Source of the DNA: Clostridiaceae bacterium AF10-41
GTDB lineage: Bacteria; Bacillota; Clostridia; Clostridiales; Clostridiaceae
Reading direction: 5' to 3'
Assembly: GCA_027686065.1 (NCBI GenBank)
Contig: JAQCTH010000022.1
Span: 1 to 49,975 of the forward strand
Length of the DNA stretch: 49,975 bases
Shown here: piece by piece, positions 7,452-14,997 of the stretch
How positions within the stretch are numbered: the first letter of the stretch is position 1
How the letters are laid out: every line of letters begins with the position of its first letter
Program-made: the position numbers and the translations under genes
Notes under the pieces: model-generated
The model's database searches: none
What the model was told of the DNA's origin: nothing
Seen by the model: the letters and a program-made list of their open reading frames with translations, nothing else

Positions 7452-8141
7452 ATGAAAAATATTTTAATTGCAGATGATAATGATGAAATTAGAGAAATAG
7501 TAAGAATTCTTTTAGAAAGTGAAGGATTTAATGTTTCTGAAGCTATTAATGGTGAAGATGCTGTAAATAAAGTTAATGATGATACTGATTTAATTATCCT
7601 TGATATTATGATGCCTATAAAATCTGGCTTTAAGGCTTGTGTAGAAATTAGAGAAAAATCTAGTGCTCCTATTCTATTTCTTACTGCCAAGTCCCAGGAT
7701 TCTGATAAATGTATGGCTTTCTCAGCTGGAAGTGATGATTTTCTTTCAAAACCATTTTCTTATACTGAATTAATTTCTAGAGTTAAAGCATTACTTAGAA
7801 GGTATTATATATATAAGGGAAAGGAATCACCTGAAACACCTGATTTTATAGATATACATGGTTTGAAAATAAATAAAAGTTCTAACCAAGTTTTTATATA
7901 CAACGAAGAAGTTATTCTTACTGAAATAGAATATAGAATTCTTTTATTGATGTCCTCAAATAGAAGTAAAATATTTTCAGCCCAAAATTTATACGAAAGC
8001 GTATGGAATGAACCTTATTTTTATTCAAATAACAATACAGTCATGGTACATATAAGAAATTTAAGAAGTAAGTTAGAATCCGATCCTCAAAATCCCAAAT
8101 ATATAAAAACGGTTTGGGGAAAGGGGTACAGAATTGAATAA
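7452..8141 (+). CDS. OmpR-family response regulator
   Basis: This DNA-binding response regulator has 229 residues. The receiver domain (1-115) shows the acidic pocket DDND (8-11), the phosphoacceptor Asp51 in ILDIMMP, Thr78 in LTAK and Lys100 in SKPFSY. A winged-helix DNA-binding domain fills residues 130-229 and ends VWGKGYRIE, typical of the OmpR/PhoB class and close to VanR-like proteins. GAGGAGGG precedes the ATG. The kinase gene overlaps its 3' end by 8 bases, so the two are cotranslated. The targets are unknown; repeats upstream suggest autoregulation. Confidence 0.95.
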   Translation: MKNILIADDNDEIREIVRILLESEGFNVSEAINGEDAVNKVNDDTDLIILDIMMPIKSGFKACVEIREKSSAPILFLTAKSQDSDKCMAFSAGSDDFLSKPFSYTELISRVKALLRRYYIYKGKESPETPDFIDIHGLKINKSSNQVFIYNEEVILTEIEYRILLLMSSNRSKIFSAQNLYESVWNEPYFYSNNNTVMVHIRNLRSKLESDPQNPKYIKTVWGKGYRIE

Positions 8142-9447
8142 AAAATTTTTTTCTACAAAACTTGAGAAAAAATTAACTTTATCTATAATAATTTCATTAA
8201 TTATTTCTTTTTCAATATCCTTCTTTGTAAATTCTATTGGAGAATATATAATTGATAAATATTATGATAAAAGTTCTTTTTTTAAAGATAAAAATACACA
8301 AGTGCTATCTGATTTTAAATCTTATGTCTTAAAAAATGATATTTCAATTAATGACCATGAAGAAATTGAAAAGTGGATTCGCGATTACAAATATATTGAT
8401 ATTTATATATTTATAAATAATACGTTAGTGTACAACTCAAATAGATATGTTTCATATTACAACTCTGAAAATTTAAAAAAAACACCTTATATATCAGATA
8501 ACTTCGATGATATTTCTTTTTATGATGCAGATGCTAAAGTTTTTATAGACTGCTATTTTGAATATAAATATTATTACATTATTCTTTCTATATCTGTAGC
8601 TATTGGAGTATTATGTTTTGTAATCATTATGCTTTCTATAATTAGAAAGAAAATTCTATATATAAGAACACTTGAAAATGAAATTAAAATATTAGAAGGC
8701 GGAGATTTAAATTATTCTATAACTATATATGGGAATGATGAATTAGGTTTCCTGGCAGAAAGTATAAATGAGATGAGAAAGTCTTTTATTGAAAGATTAC
8801 AAAATGAAAATGAAGCAACATTAGCTAATAGTGAACTAATTACTGCAATATCTCATGATTTAAGAACTCCACTTACAGCATTGTTAGGATATCTTGATAT
8901 AATAGAATATAAGAAATATAAAACTACAGAAGCTCTTATGCAATATATCCATAATAGTCGTGAAAAAGCTTATCAAATTAAATTATTATCTGATAAACTT
9001 TTTGAATACTTTCTAGTATTCAATAAAAAAAATGATTTAGATTTAGAAACATTTAATGCCACTGAAATTCTGGATCAGCTATTTCAAGAGGAAATTTTCA
9101 TGCTAAATGATGAAAATTTCATATTTGATTTTATGCCCTGCAGCACTATATCTTATTTATATATAAACTTAATTTCAATGAGACGTGTATTCGATAATAT
9201 ATTTTCTAACTTATCAAAATATGCAGATAAAACTAAACCTATCAAAATAAGATATTATGTTGAAAATCAAGATTTAATTATTATAGTCCAAAATAGAATA
9301 AATAAAAATTTAACATCTGTAAGTAGTACTGGTATAGGGCTAAAAACATGCACTAAAATTATAGAAATGCATAATGGTGCACTATATACTGAGAAAACAG
9401 ATGATTTATTTTCACTTACCATTAGACTCACTATAAAAACAATTTAA
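8134..9447 (+). CDS. Membrane sensor histidine kinase
   Basis: This sensor kinase has 437 residues. One membrane segment lies at about 14-38, an outside domain of about 105 residues follows, the second membrane segment is at about 148-171 and a HAMP linker at about 172-222. The H-box has His241 in SHDLRTPLTALLGYLD. In the ATPase domain the N-box is degenerate (DNIFSNLSKYA, about 354-364), the first glycine box is not recognisable and only TGIGLK (399-404) is clear, as in some VanS-like kinases. Translation starts with TTG inside the response-regulator gene. The signal is unknown; the outside domain is too short and diverged to assign. A terminator follows the gene. Confidence 0.9.
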   Translation: MNKKFFSTKLEKKLTLSIIISLIISFSISFFVNSIGEYIIDKYYDKSSFFKDKNTQVLSDFKSYVLKNDISINDHEEIEKWIRDYKYIDIYIFINNTLVYNSNRYVSYYNSENLKKTPYISDNFDDISFYDADAKVFIDCYFEYKYYYIILSISVAIGVLCFVIIMLSIIRKKILYIRTLENEIKILEGGDLNYSITIYGNDELGFLAESINEMRKSFIERLQNENEATLANSELITAISHDLRTPLTALLGYLDIIEYKKYKTTEALMQYIHNSREKAYQIKLLSDKLFEYFLVFNKKNDLDLETFNATEILDQLFQEEIFMLNDENFIFDFMPCSTISYLYINLISMRRVFDNIFSNLSKYADKTKPIKIRYYVENQDLIIIVQNRINKNLTSVSSTGIGLKTCTKIIEMHNGALYTEKTDDLFSLTIRLTIKTI

Positions 9448-9464
9448 CTTATTCTATTAACCTT

Positions 9465-9500
9465 AAGGGAGTATGTTTCATTATATACTCCCTTTATTTA
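9465..9500 (+). terminator. Terminator of the two-component operon
   Basis: AAGGGAGTAT (9465-9474) pairs with ATACTCCCTT (9485-9494) over a 10-base loop and is followed by TATTTA. It may also serve the convergent methyltransferase gene. Confidence 0.7.
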
Positions 9501-9535
9501 AATTGTTATACCTTTTTAGTCTATGTATTATTACA

Positions 9536-10159
9536 TCATTTTTTACATTTTATCAATAAAAACTTCATTGGAGGCTTATCTTTATTATCACTATCTCTTT
9601 CTTCAATCTCATAAAACTCTACAAGTCCATATTCTTGAAATTCCTTTTTTATTGACTCAGAATCATAAAAAAAGAGTTTTACTCCTGACATTGTTTCATA
9701 ATAATTTTCATTAATTTTTCTACCTTTTCCAAACATAGGCGCCTTTTGGGAGATAGCCGTAAATATCATATATCCATCTTGTTCTAATTGTTTATAACAA
9801 GTACTAATAAATTTTTTCCTCTCATTTTCATTTAATAAATGAATAAGTGCATAGCTAAATATCCCTTCATAAAGCTTATCTTCAAAAGGCATATCTGTAA
9901 CTGAACCATTATAAATATTAATACTAATACCATATTGTCTTGCCAAATCAATAGCTGTTTTTGAAATCTCTATTCCTGTAACATTTATATTATTATCAAT
10001 AAACACCTTTGCATTTCTTCCGTAACCAATGCCTGGTATTAATATATCTTTTATATTATTTTCAACAAAAAAATCTTTCACCTTAATAGCTGATTCTGAT
10101 GGTTCAAATCCCCACATCGTTTGCTTTTCTATAAAACTTTTTTCCCAAAACTCAGTCAT
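9536..10159 (-). CDS. Class I SAM-dependent methyltransferase
   Basis: This soluble methyltransferase has 207 residues. It begins with FWEKSFIEKQTMWGFEPSESA, a start like that of TehB/thiopurine methyltransferase-like proteins. The SAM site shows motif I as LIPGIGYGRNA (about 40-50), an acidic residue ending strand 2 in VTGIEISKTA (about 59-68) and GSVTDMPFED (about 84-93). Its substrate is unknown; relatives act on small molecules, including metalloid or thiol compounds. Upstream lies a 25-bp dyad that also occurs in the promoter of the Rrf2 regulator gene just above, so this gene is probably the direct target of that repressor. AAAGGAG precedes the ATG. Confidence 0.82.
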   Translation of the reverse strand: MTEFWEKSFIEKQTMWGFEPSESAIKVKDFFVENNIKDILIPGIGYGRNAKVFIDNNINVTGIEISKTAIDLARQYGISINIYNGSVTDMPFEDKLYEGIFSYALIHLLNENERKKFISTCYKQLEQDGYMIFTAISQKAPMFGKGRKINENYYETMSGVKLFFYDSESIKKEFQEYGLVEFYEIEERDSDNKDKPPMKFLLIKCKK

Positions 10160-10209
10160 ATTTTATTCTCCTTTAAATATATTTTTTACTTTATTATCTA
10201 ATTAATCAT

Positions 10210-10234
10210 ATTATAGATTCAGATTATCTATAAT
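10210..10234 (-). promoter_or_regulatory. Rrf2-type operator in front of the methyltransferase gene
   Basis: ATTATAGAT-N7-ATCTATAAT is a perfect 9-bp inverted repeat with a 7-base spacer. The same architecture and nearly the same half-sites occur at 10667-10691 over the promoter of the Rrf2 gene. Confidence 0.65.
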
Positions 10235-10251
10235 ATGCATATGAAAATATT

Positions 10252-10641
10252 TTATATATTTTCAATTATTTCAAATATTTTCTTATTTTTAAGATATGTT
10301 TTCATTACACCCTCTGCCTCTAATATAGCATTTTGAATTTTACACTCACTTTTTTCCTGCATTTCACAAGTGAATATGCTTCTATTTCCTTCTATTGCCT
10401 CAATAACATCTAAAAGTGAAATATCTTCTTTATTTTTATATAATACATATCCTCCATTTACACCTGGAGTTGATTGGATTATATCAGCTTTTACTAACTT
10501 TGTTAAAATTTTAGATAAATAGCTTGGAGATATATTAAAGTAATTTGCTAAAGGATATAAGCTTATATTTTTTCCATCATCATTTTTAATTATATATGCA
10601 ACTATATGTAGTGCATAATTCGTAGCTTTAGTATATTTCAC
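10252..10641 (-). CDS. Rrf2 family transcriptional regulator
   Basis: This winged-helix regulator has 129 residues. The N-terminal half shows the classic Rrf2 pattern: KYTKATNYALHIVAYI, then ISPSYLSKILTKLVKADII and the wing STPGVNGGYVLYKNKEDISLLDVIEAIEG. The sensor loop has only two nearby cysteines (spacing C-x7-C in TCEMQEKSEC), not the three-Cys set of IscR or NsrR, so an iron-sulfur cluster is uncertain. Thiol sensing or small-molecule binding are options. GTG start with AAGGAG 7 bases before it. A 25-bp dyad overlaps its own -10, implying autorepression, and a matching dyad precedes the methyltransferase gene downstream. Confidence 0.92.
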   Translation of the reverse strand: MKYTKATNYALHIVAYIIKNDDGKNISLYPLANYFNISPSYLSKILTKLVKADIIQSTPGVNGGYVLYKNKEDISLLDVIEAIEGNRSIFTCEMQEKSECKIQNAILEAEGVMKTYLKNKKIFEIIENI

Positions 10642-10666
10642 ATCATTTCTCCTTAACTAATATTAT

Positions 10667-10691
10667 ATTACAGACTGTATTTGTCTATAAT
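10667..10691 (-). promoter_or_regulatory. Autoregulatory operator of the Rrf2 gene
   Basis: ATTACAGAC-N7-GTCTATAAT (plus-strand reading) is an 8-of-9 inverted repeat of the same size and half-site sequence as the one at 10210-10234. It covers most of the -10 box (10687-10692), a position that would block polymerase. Confidence 0.65.
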
Positions 10692-10715
10692 ATACCTAAT
10701 CATATTTAGTGTCAA
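10687..10715 (-). promoter_or_regulatory. Promoter of the Rrf2 gene
   Basis: TTGACA (10710-10715) and TATTAT (10687-10692) on the minus strand, spaced by exactly 17 bases. Confidence 0.8.
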
Positions 10716-10740
10716 TATAAATAATATCCTTAACTATAAA

Positions 10741-10776
10741 AGTAGGCTTAGCAATACTATATTTCTTAAGCCTACT
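10741..10776 (-). terminator. Terminator of the AraC-type gene (possibly bidirectional)
   Basis: AGTAGGCTTA (10741-10750) pairs with TAAGCCTACT (10767-10776) over a 16-base loop. TTT follows on the minus strand and T5 on the plus strand. Confidence 0.65.
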
Positions 10777-10830
10777 TTTTCATTTATCTATTATTATTAA
10801 AAATTATTTTTTAGAGATTTATATAAAACT

Positions 10831-11736
10831 CTATATTTCTCTTTTTAATATTGGTACATAGATATCCATTACAGTATCTATAACTGGATGGCACCTCTCA
10901 TCATAATATTCGAAATCTAATTTTGTTTCATCAAATACATATCCACTGTCTTTAAACCATTCTTCAAATATATATTTCCAAGTTTTTTTAATTACATTTG
11001 CAAAATCATTATCTCCTTCCTCAGTACTTGTATTAATAGGAGGCGTTGTAAATACAGCATAAGCTGCTTCTGGAACTTCCACTGTAATCATATCTTCAGT
11101 AATATCATCAAAATTATCAACTATAACTCCAAGCATATAAATTGCTTCTCCACTATCATTTCTTGATGGAATACATAATCCCACTTCTCCATGTTTTGGT
11201 GGATTCAATATTTGATACATTTTACTCTCTAAATTTTCCCCATCATAATTAATCCAAAAAGAAGCTACATCTTTTGTATAGTTCCCATTCGTTACATTAG
11301 TTTTAATACCATATCCTGCAACCTTGAATGCAGGTTTTTCAATAATATTTGGTTTCATAAATCCTCCTCCAAATCCTATAATTGATTTTTCTCCAAAATT
11401 TTTATCCATATGCTTTAAATACTGTGTAGGACTAAACCCAAACTCTTTTTTAAATGCTTTAGAGAAACCGTTATGAGTTTGAAATCCATATTCTAAAGCT
11501 ATATCTATTATTTTCTTACCATTAAATAAATCTTTTGCCGCCAATGAAAGTCTTCTTTTTTTTACATATTCCATTAAAGTAATGCCTTGATTAATGTTAA
11601 AGACCCTTGAGAAATGAAATACAGAATATCCACACTCATTAGATATTATTTCTGGTGACAATTCATTTTTAATATTTTCCTCAATGAATTCAATACATAT
11701 TTCTATCGCATCATTATAATTCAAACTCTCACTCAC
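10831..11736 (-). CDS. AraC-type regulator with GyrI-like effector-binding domain
   Basis: This regulator has 301 residues. Two helix-turn-helix units of the AraC class fill about residues 8-108 (NECGYSVFHFSRVF and ALEYGFQTHNGFSKAFKKEFGFSPTQYL). The C-terminal part (about 130-300) looks like the AraC_E_bind/GyrI-like fold found in SoxS/Rob-type and BmrR-type multidrug sensors, with KPAFKVAGYG at its start. It probably senses a hydrophobic or cationic small molecule and activates a stress or efflux gene; which one is not visible. It starts with GTG shortly after GGGGAAAG. The gene stands alone with its own promoter and terminator. Confidence 0.88.
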   Translation of the reverse strand: MSESLNYNDAIEICIEFIEENIKNELSPEIISNECGYSVFHFSRVFNINQGITLMEYVKKRRLSLAAKDLFNGKKIIDIALEYGFQTHNGFSKAFKKEFGFSPTQYLKHMDKNFGEKSIIGFGGGFMKPNIIEKPAFKVAGYGIKTNVTNGNYTKDVASFWINYDGENLESKMYQILNPPKHGEVGLCIPSRNDSGEAIYMLGVIVDNFDDITEDMITVEVPEAAYAVFTTPPINTSTEEGDNDFANVIKKTWKYIFEEWFKDSGYVFDETKLDFEYYDERCHPVIDTVMDIYVPILKREI

Positions 11737-11752
11737 CTTTCCCCACGTGGTA

Positions 11753-11781
11753 GTTATAGTATAACATCAAGAATAAATCAA
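11753..11781 (-). promoter_or_regulatory. Promoter of the AraC-type gene
   Basis: TTGATT (11776-11781) and TATAAC (11753-11758) on the minus strand with 17-base spacing. Confidence 0.55.
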
Positions 11782-11896
11782 AACTGTTCCTAATTTGCTG
11801 AAAGTAGTTAATCTATTCAGTATTCTTAATAAATTTGAGATTTAGATATACAAAGCATCATTGATAATATTTAAAGCTTAGATTCTAATTAAATTT

Positions 11897-11941
11897 CATA
11901 AAAAATAAGCAGTAAAATTCATACAAATTCTACTGCTTATT
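11897..11941 (-). terminator. Terminator of thrS
   Basis: A 16-bp stem with one wobble pair (11904-11919 with 11926-11941) over a 6-base loop, followed on the minus strand by TTTTT. Confidence 0.85.
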
Positions 11942-11988
11942 ACTTAAAGCCATATTTAACTAATAAGGACTAATCAAATTTACATCTA

Positions 11989-13893
11989 TTATTTTTTATT
12001 ATCTATATCATTCTTTATTCTAGATATGAAATTATCTAAACTTACAGTACCTTCATCACCATTTTCTCTACTTCTTATAGATATATTATTATCTTTATCT
12101 TCTTTTTCCCCAATTATAACAATATAAGGTACTCTTTCATTTCTAGCTTCTCTTATTTTATATCCTATTTTCTCTGTACGTAAATCTATTTCAACTCTAA
12201 TATCATTTTCTAGTAATTTATCTTTAATGCCATTAGAATAATCAATATACTTATCTGAAATTGGAAGAATCTTAACTTGAACCGGTGCTAACCATGTTGG
12301 GAACTTACCTGCAAAATGCTCTGTTAATATTCCAATGAATCTTTCAACACTTCCAAAAATAACTCTATGAATAACTATTGGTTTGTGCTTTTCACCATCA
12401 CTACCAATGTAGTCTAACTCGAATCTTTGAGGCAATTGGAAATCTAACTGAATAGTTCCACATTGCCATGTTCTACCTAAACTATCTTCAAGATGAAAAT
12501 CTATTTTAGGTCCATAAAAAGCTCCATCTCCTTCATTAATTATATAAGGTAACTTTAATTCATCTAGAGCATCCTTAAGTGACTTTTCAGCCATATCCCA
12601 CTCTTCATCACTTCCCATAGAATCTTCTGGTCTTGTAGATAATTCCACAGTGTATTTAAATCCAAATACTGAATATACTTCATTAATTAAGTTGACTACA
12701 CCTTTAATTTCAGATTTAATTTGTTCTGGCAACATAAATATATGTGCATCATCCTGAGTAAATGCTCTTACCCTCATAAGTCCATGTAAAGCACCTGAAA
12801 GTTCATGTCTATGGACTCTTCCAAGCTCCCCAACCCTCATTGGAAAATCTCTATAAGAATGTGCTTCTGTTTTATAAATAAGCATGCCACCTGGACAATT
12901 CATAGGTTTTAATGCAAACTCATCTTTATCAATCATTGAAGTGTACATATTTTCCTTATAATGATACCAATGCCCTGAAGTTTCCCATAATTTCTTATTT
13001 AACATTATAGGTGTTTCAACTTCAACATATCCTGCTTTTTCATGTAGCTTTCTCCAATAATTTATTAAATTATTTTTAAGTATAACTCCCTTAGGCAAGA
13101 AAAATGGGAATCCTGGACCTTCATCTAAAAAAGCAAATAGTTTTAACTCTTTACCTAATTTCCTATGATCTCGCTTTTTAGCCTCTTCTATATTATATAA
13201 ATAAGTTTTTAAAAGTTCTTTATTGGCAAATGCAACTCCATATACTCTTTGAAGCATTTTATTTTTCTCATTGCCTTTCCAATAGGCACCTGCAACGCTT
13301 GTTAATTTGAAATCTTTTATTTTTTTAGTTGATACTAAGTGTGGTCCCCTACATAAATCTATAAAGCCACCTTGTTTATATAATGATATTGTTTCACCTT
13401 CTGGAAGTTCTTTTATAAGCTGAACTTTATAAGGCTCACTTCTTTCTTCCATTAATTTAATAGCTTCCTCTTTGCTTACTTCAATTCTTTCAAAACTTAA
13501 ATTGCTTTGAATAATCTTATTCATTTCTTTTTCAATTTTCTCTAAATCTTCATTACTTAAAGTATTATCCATATCAAAGTCATAATAAAATCCATTTTCA
13601 ACTGATGGCCCTATTGCTAGCTTAACATCCTTATAAATATTCTTAACAGCTTGAGCCATTACGTGTGAGGTAGAATGTCTCATAACCTCAATTCCAATTT
13701 CATCATTATAGGTTATTATATTTACCTCATCATTGTCTTCTAACTTATAGTTTAAGTCTTTTAAGGTTCTATTTACTTCACCTGCTACTGCTGACTTTGA
13801 CAAATTCTTACTAATTGACTCTGCTAAATCTAGAATACTTGAAGATTCATTAATTTCTCTAATTGATCCATCTTTTAATTTTACTTTAATCAT
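11989..13893 (-). CDS. thrS: Threonine--tRNA ligase
   Basis: Threonyl-tRNA synthetase (634 residues, full length) charges tRNA-Thr in the cytoplasm. The order is a TGS domain (1-60), the editing domain with HSTSH (His73, His77) and CRGPH (Cys181, His185) as zinc-like ligands that clear Ser-tRNA-Thr, the class II catalytic core with MNCPGGMLIYK and the GSVERFIGILTEHF motif 3 region, and the anticodon-binding domain at the C-terminus (about 535-634). AAAAGGAGGT precedes the ATG. A T-box leader with its own promoter and terminator lies directly upstream, so transcription should respond to uncharged tRNA-Thr. The gene is monocistronic. Confidence 0.98.
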   Translation of the reverse strand: MIKVKLKDGSIREINESSSILDLAESISKNLSKSAVAGEVNRTLKDLNYKLEDNDEVNIITYNDEIGIEVMRHSTSHVMAQAVKNIYKDVKLAIGPSVENGFYYDFDMDNTLSNEDLEKIEKEMNKIIQSNLSFERIEVSKEEAIKLMEERSEPYKVQLIKELPEGETISLYKQGGFIDLCRGPHLVSTKKIKDFKLTSVAGAYWKGNEKNKMLQRVYGVAFANKELLKTYLYNIEEAKKRDHRKLGKELKLFAFLDEGPGFPFFLPKGVILKNNLINYWRKLHEKAGYVEVETPIMLNKKLWETSGHWYHYKENMYTSMIDKDEFALKPMNCPGGMLIYKTEAHSYRDFPMRVGELGRVHRHELSGALHGLMRVRAFTQDDAHIFMLPEQIKSEIKGVVNLINEVYSVFGFKYTVELSTRPEDSMGSDEEWDMAEKSLKDALDELKLPYIINEGDGAFYGPKIDFHLEDSLGRTWQCGTIQLDFQLPQRFELDYIGSDGEKHKPIVIHRVIFGSVERFIGILTEHFAGKFPTWLAPVQVKILPISDKYIDYSNGIKDKLLENDIRVEIDLRTEKIGYKIREARNERVPYIVIIGEKEDKDNNISIRSRENGDEGTVSLDNFISRIKNDIDNKK

Positions 13894-13927
13894 TTTATTC
13901 TACCTCCTTTTAAAAATTTTTTTAAAT

Positions 13928-13965
13928 ATAAAAAAACATCCATCCCTAATATTGGGACGAATGTT
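13928..13965 (-). terminator. T-box terminator ahead of thrS
   Basis: AACATTCGTCCC and GGGATGGATGTT (13965-13954 and 13946-13935) form a 12-bp stem with two wobble or mismatch positions, then seven T on the minus strand. It competes with the T-box antiterminator. Confidence 0.85.
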
Positions 13966-14183
13966 ATATACGTGGTTCCACCCAAATTGAATTATAAATT
14001 CAATTCATCTCTATAAGTATTACGGGTCTTCACCCATGGCATTTCTCATTTTATTGATACTAAACCATAACTCCAGGTTAGTTTTCTTATAGTCATATTT
14101 AAAAGTGCTTTCAGTCTATGACACTTTCTCCCTTAAAACTGTATTCTATAATACTCTTTCCTCTCAACATTTACTATTATATT
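13929..14183 (-). promoter_or_regulatory. T-box riboswitch of thrS
   Basis: The conserved T-box GGGTGGAACCACG lies at 13971-13983 on the minus strand, just before the terminator. Upstream are the stem I elements GAGAGGAAAGAGTA (AGTA loop motif) and an ACCTGGAGTT segment. Threonine triplets ACT (14080-14082) and ACC (14076-14078) both fall in the expected specifier loop; which one is read cannot be settled by eye. The variable T-box base is A, which pairs with a U discriminator in tRNA-Thr. Uncharged tRNA-Thr would favour readthrough into thrS. Confidence 0.92.
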
Positions 14184-14189
14184 ATTACT

Positions 14190-14218
14190 ATAATATAGTA
14201 TTTTTTCAAAATTTTCAA
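14190..14218 (-). promoter_or_regulatory. Promoter of the thrS leader
   Basis: TTGAAA (14213-14218) and TATTAT (14190-14195) on the minus strand, 17 bases apart; the start would fall near 14183. Confidence 0.6.
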
Positions 14219-14231
14219 TATTTTTTTACTT

Positions 14232-14813
14232 TTATATTTTAAAATTACTTAAGCTATGGTTTTCTAATGAGTTAAGTTCATATCTATTTATTAATTCCAT
14301 AGGATTTTTATAAACTTCAAGGGCAATTATTTTACCTCTTACCACATTAAAATCATCTCTTAATCTATCAAATATTTTATTAAAATCCTCTTTTTTACAA
14401 ATTGTAATGGTTGAATGAAAAGTAAGATTTTCGCTTTTTAAAGTATAATCTTTACCATAGTTGCCACAATACTCATCAAACTTTTTATGAAAATTATAAT
14501 AGAACTCAGTTAAGTTTACAGTACTATTAGGATTAACATAAATTACATCTGTATCAAGATTTTTTCCATGGGCAAATACGCCCAATGAACTAAAATACAC
14601 ATCAATTTCGTATAAATCTTTTGTATATTCGAACACCCAGCTACAAAGATCATTGACATCAATATTCTCATATGCAGCAATTGTAATATGAGGAGGCCAC
14701 GAAGTGGCATTTAGATATTGAATACTTTGTAAGTTGTAAGCTTTTATCTTCCATTGATTGAAAAGAGTATCTGTTGTTTCATCTAAACGTGCTATAACAA
14801 CATATTTTTGCAT
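14232..14813 (-). CDS. 2H phosphoesterase (2'-5' RNA ligase-like) protein
   Basis: This soluble protein of 193 residues carries the two short H-x-T/S-x motifs of the 2H phosphoesterase superfamily: PPHITI near residue 41 and FHSTITI near residue 150. Relatives hydrolyse or ligate cyclic phosphodiester bonds in RNA or nucleotides (LigT, CPDase, YjcG-like). The substrate here is unknown. The ATG at 14813 was preferred to one five codons upstream because GGGAGG falls between them at the right distance. It is close to the thrS promoter region but on its own transcript. Confidence 0.8.
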   Translation of the reverse strand: MQKYVVIARLDETTDTLFNQWKIKAYNLQSIQYLNATSWPPHITIAAYENIDVNDLCSWVFEYTKDLYEIDVYFSSLGVFAHGKNLDTDVIYVNPNSTVNLTEFYYNFHKKFDEYCGNYGKDYTLKSENLTFHSTITICKKEDFNKIFDRLRDDFNVVRGKIIALEVYKNPMELINRYELNSLENHSLSNFKI

Positions 14814-14997
14814 TGTACAACCTCCCATTATATAAATAATTCCCCTACCAATTCCTATTTATGTCTCTATATTTTTTAAACTGTCACTAAATAATTATAA
14901 CATAATCTAATAACACATTTAATATCATTTACAGCCTTTATTAAGTTATGGATAATATTAAGAGTCATTAAAATTCTATACTAAGTGCCAAATTGCT

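Noticed and set aside
10681..10720. Possible IscR-type iron-sulfur box
   Set aside because: The dyad has the right size, but the Rrf2 protein lacks the three-Cys set, so an IscR call is not supported.
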